Origin: Anaeramoeba flamelloides
Lineage: Eukaryota > Metamonada > Anaeramoebidae
Direction: 5' to 3'
DNA: 64,000 bases
Assembly: GCA_027625915.1 (NCBI GenBank)
Contig: JANTQA010000008.1
Coordinates: forward strand, 5,635,501-5,699,500
This document shows, in pieces, positions 62,140 through 64,000 of this stretch. The notes beneath the pieces are model-generated. The model saw only the letters and a program-made list of their open reading frames with translations. It was not told where the DNA came from and did no database searches. The first letter of the stretch is position 1. Each line of letters starts with the position of its first letter. The position numbers and the translations under genes are program-made.

Positions 62140-62953
62140 TATTTGAAATTTGATTTTAAATGGGTAAATATTATGAAAGATAGTTTATAATTTGTTTGTC
62201 TAAAGAACCGATCAATTCAATTTCTAGTTTTTATTGAAGAAAAAATCTTATTGAATGACCACCTGACCATTATATTAAAAATTCCCCCAAAATACTTTTT
62301 TAACAGCTGGGAAATTCTACTTAATATCTCCTAAAGAAATAAATTTTTTTATTTGATTATTTTAAATAAATAATTAATAACTCACTCTGAATTATTTCAG
62401 TAAGCTAGTAATATCCTAAAGGTTAAGTGTATCAATGGTATGAACTCCATTTTTTTTTTTGGAAATTCATAAATAATTAATCCATTTGTTGATAATTTTT
62501 TTTATTTGATTTTATCATCCCAAATACTATTAGAATTATAAGAATAAAAATTTCAGGTATTATAAGATGAACAAAATATTAATTAAAGGTGTTTTATTAT
62601 AAAAAATATACCCTGTCATCGATCTTGTAAAAAAATAGAACAATTTTTATTCTTAGATTTCTCAAATAATTCATATTTTATTTAATATAAACTCCATTTC
62701 ACTCAAAGGGGCCCAGGTCAATAAATGAAAAAGTCATTTTATTTTTAAGAATCAACCAACTTAGTTTGTTTAGAAATAAGAGAAATAATCAACTTCGGTT
62801 AGAGTTGATAATCAATAAAAGTAAAGCCTGAACAAATTATAAATTTCAAAAAAAAAAAAATTAAGAATTTTTTGGGCCCTTTACATTGGAATGTCTCGTG
62901 TAACATTCCCAATTTCTTTGGGAAATTACAATTGTTGAAAATAAGATTTTTTA

Positions 62954-63335
62954 TTTATGTATTGTGAGAAAGGAGTAATCAAAGAAAATTTACAAAATAA
63001 AAAAGAGAAGAAGAAAAATAATAAAAATATTAAAGTAAAAAAATATTATATCATTTACATGACAAAATTAAAAATTATCCACCGTCGTTAGGTTTTCCAG
63101 GATTTGAAAGAATTGAGTAAAATCCTTGATTTTACTAAATTATTTCTAATTCTGGAAAACCGCTGTTAACTTTTTTTTAATTTAAGAAATAAAAAAAAAA
63201 AATTACATAAAATTTCTTTTTATTTCTTAAATTAAAAAAAGCTAGGCACTTGACGACACCCTCCTGAAACAGGAGGATTAAAATCTCAATAGAAAGATTT
63301 TTAGCAATAAATGAGATTCCACAAACTGTGATTAC
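62954..63335 (-). mobile_element. SINE-like R2 composite with R1, flanked by target duplication
   Basis: The word AAAATAAGATTTTTTA lies on both sides (about 62938-62953 and 63335-63350), a 16 bp target duplication typical of LINE-driven retroposition. The R2 body is interrupted at about 63079-63264 by an R1 fold-back with ends GTCGTTAGG and CTTGACGAC. On the minus strand the element ends in a short A/T tail after CTCACAAT. Confidence 0.75.
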
Positions 63336-63851
63336 TAAAATAAGATTTTTTACTTGTAAATATATGAATTTTTAAAAGAGTATAAAAAGCCTAAATTTTC
63401 TTAATGATAATTTCGGGTTTCAAACATTTGTTTTTTTTGAAAAGTAGAAGTTAAAAAAAAAAACAAAAAGCAAAATTAAAAAAAATGAGAAAAGAATGTT
63501 TCTGATCTTAAAATTGAAATTTTAGTTTAAGAAGAATAATAAATCAAACTCATAGATTATGTTCTATTTCTTCAATAAAACTGGCCACCTTTGAATGAAA
63601 AAGATTTTAAGTTAATTTCAACTAAAGAGGAATAATTTTGAGTATTTTATTGAAAATAAATTCAATTTTGAAATTTATTTCTCAACCGAAAAAATCCTAA
63701 AAAATCAAAATTAATTTTTAACTTATTAAAAATCCCAAAGAAAATAAATTTCAAAGAGAGTTAATACAAATAATCCTCAAAACTTGAAAAAAAAACTATA
63801 AGCTATCAACTCGCCTCTTTAAATCCCTATTTAGTAGAGAAATATTTCATA

Positions 63852-64000
63852 CAGTCAGTTTCACTTTTAAGACACAAACTTTCAACGAAATTTAAGGCAC
63901 TGAAAAATCTCAAATTAAAGCACAATTTTTTGGAATTTTAATTTTCTCAAATTATTTTACTAGAATTTGAATTTTGTACCTTAATTTGAGATTTTTTTTG
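63852..64000. mobile_element. MITE-A copy 10, cut by the window end
   Basis: The left end CAGTCAGTTTCACTTTTAAG follows TA. The left arm, centre and start of the right arm are present, and the rest lies beyond the window. Confidence 0.85.

Noticed and set aside
131-63345. R2 copies as inverted ends of two giant elements (131 with 12.9 kb, 47.4 with 63.3 kb)
   Set aside because: The facing pairs look suggestive, but the 63 kb copy has its own 16 bp target duplication, so each copy is an independent insertion.
1-64000. CRISPR arrays, bacterial operons, ribosome binding sites or rho-independent terminators
   Set aside because: The genes are spliced and eukaryotic; the hairpins followed by T tracts are MITE or R1 arms, not terminators.

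Overview
This window is a very AT-rich, gene-poor stretch of a eukaryotic nuclear genome. The evidence for a eukaryote is spliceosomal introns with GT..AG ends, two cytosolic ribosomal protein genes, the Golgi protein dymeclin, a nuclear tRNA-Leu, and debris of LINEs, a SINE-like element and several MITE families. All readable genes end in TAA and need no code change. The lineage cannot be fixed from the sequence. The aminotransferase resembles those of clostridia and of anaerobic protists, so a single-celled anaerobe is a reasonable low-confidence guess.

Host genes in order: (1) class I PLP aminotransferase, + strand, exons 3688-3993 and 11023-11910, split by a 7.0 kb intron. (2) Ribosomal protein uL15/RPL27A, - strand, 19082-19902, three exons of which the first codes only the ATG. 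(3) Dymeclin, + strand, 26480-34769, three exons with introns of 0.7 and 5.0 kb, 859 residues. (4) An unnamed protein with an N-terminal UBA-like domain, + strand, exons 38934-39086 and 44741-45547, split by a 5.7 kb intron. (5) Ribosomal protein uS14/RPS29, + strand, 49659-50256, three exons. (6) tRNA-Leu(UAG), - strand, 59967-60044. A weak two-exon candidate lies at 61489-61758. The genes do unrelated jobs (amino-acid metabolism, translation, Golgi organisation), and nothing suggests co-regulation.

Most of the rest is decayed mobile DNA plus AT-rich sequence in which I see nothing. I recognise these families: MITE-A, about 196 bp, fully palindromic, TA-flanked, ten copies; MITE-B, also TA-flanked, one copy; a TTAA-flanked 933 bp element with a CxxC mini-ORF; a TAA-flanked 448 bp Harbinger/Tourist-like MITE; a 575-579 bp terminal-inverted-repeat element (R3, three copies); modular fold-back repeats (R1); a SINE-like repeat (R2), some copies of which carry R1 inside; repeats R4, R5 and R13, two of which keep protein-like similarity between copies; and LINE fragments (endonuclease part, and C-terminal zinc knuckles of two subfamilies).

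Layout: 1-3.7 kb repeats; 4-11 kb the giant aminotransferase intron full of elements; 12-19 kb sparse SINE, LINE and MITE remnants; 20-26 kb R1, MITE-A, a LINE tail and a large inverted repeat; 28.9-33.8 kb and 39.1-44.7 kb giant introns sharing R4/R5; 46-49 kb repeats; 51-64 kb the richest MITE district, with a three-deep nested insertion at 56.5-57.5 kb.
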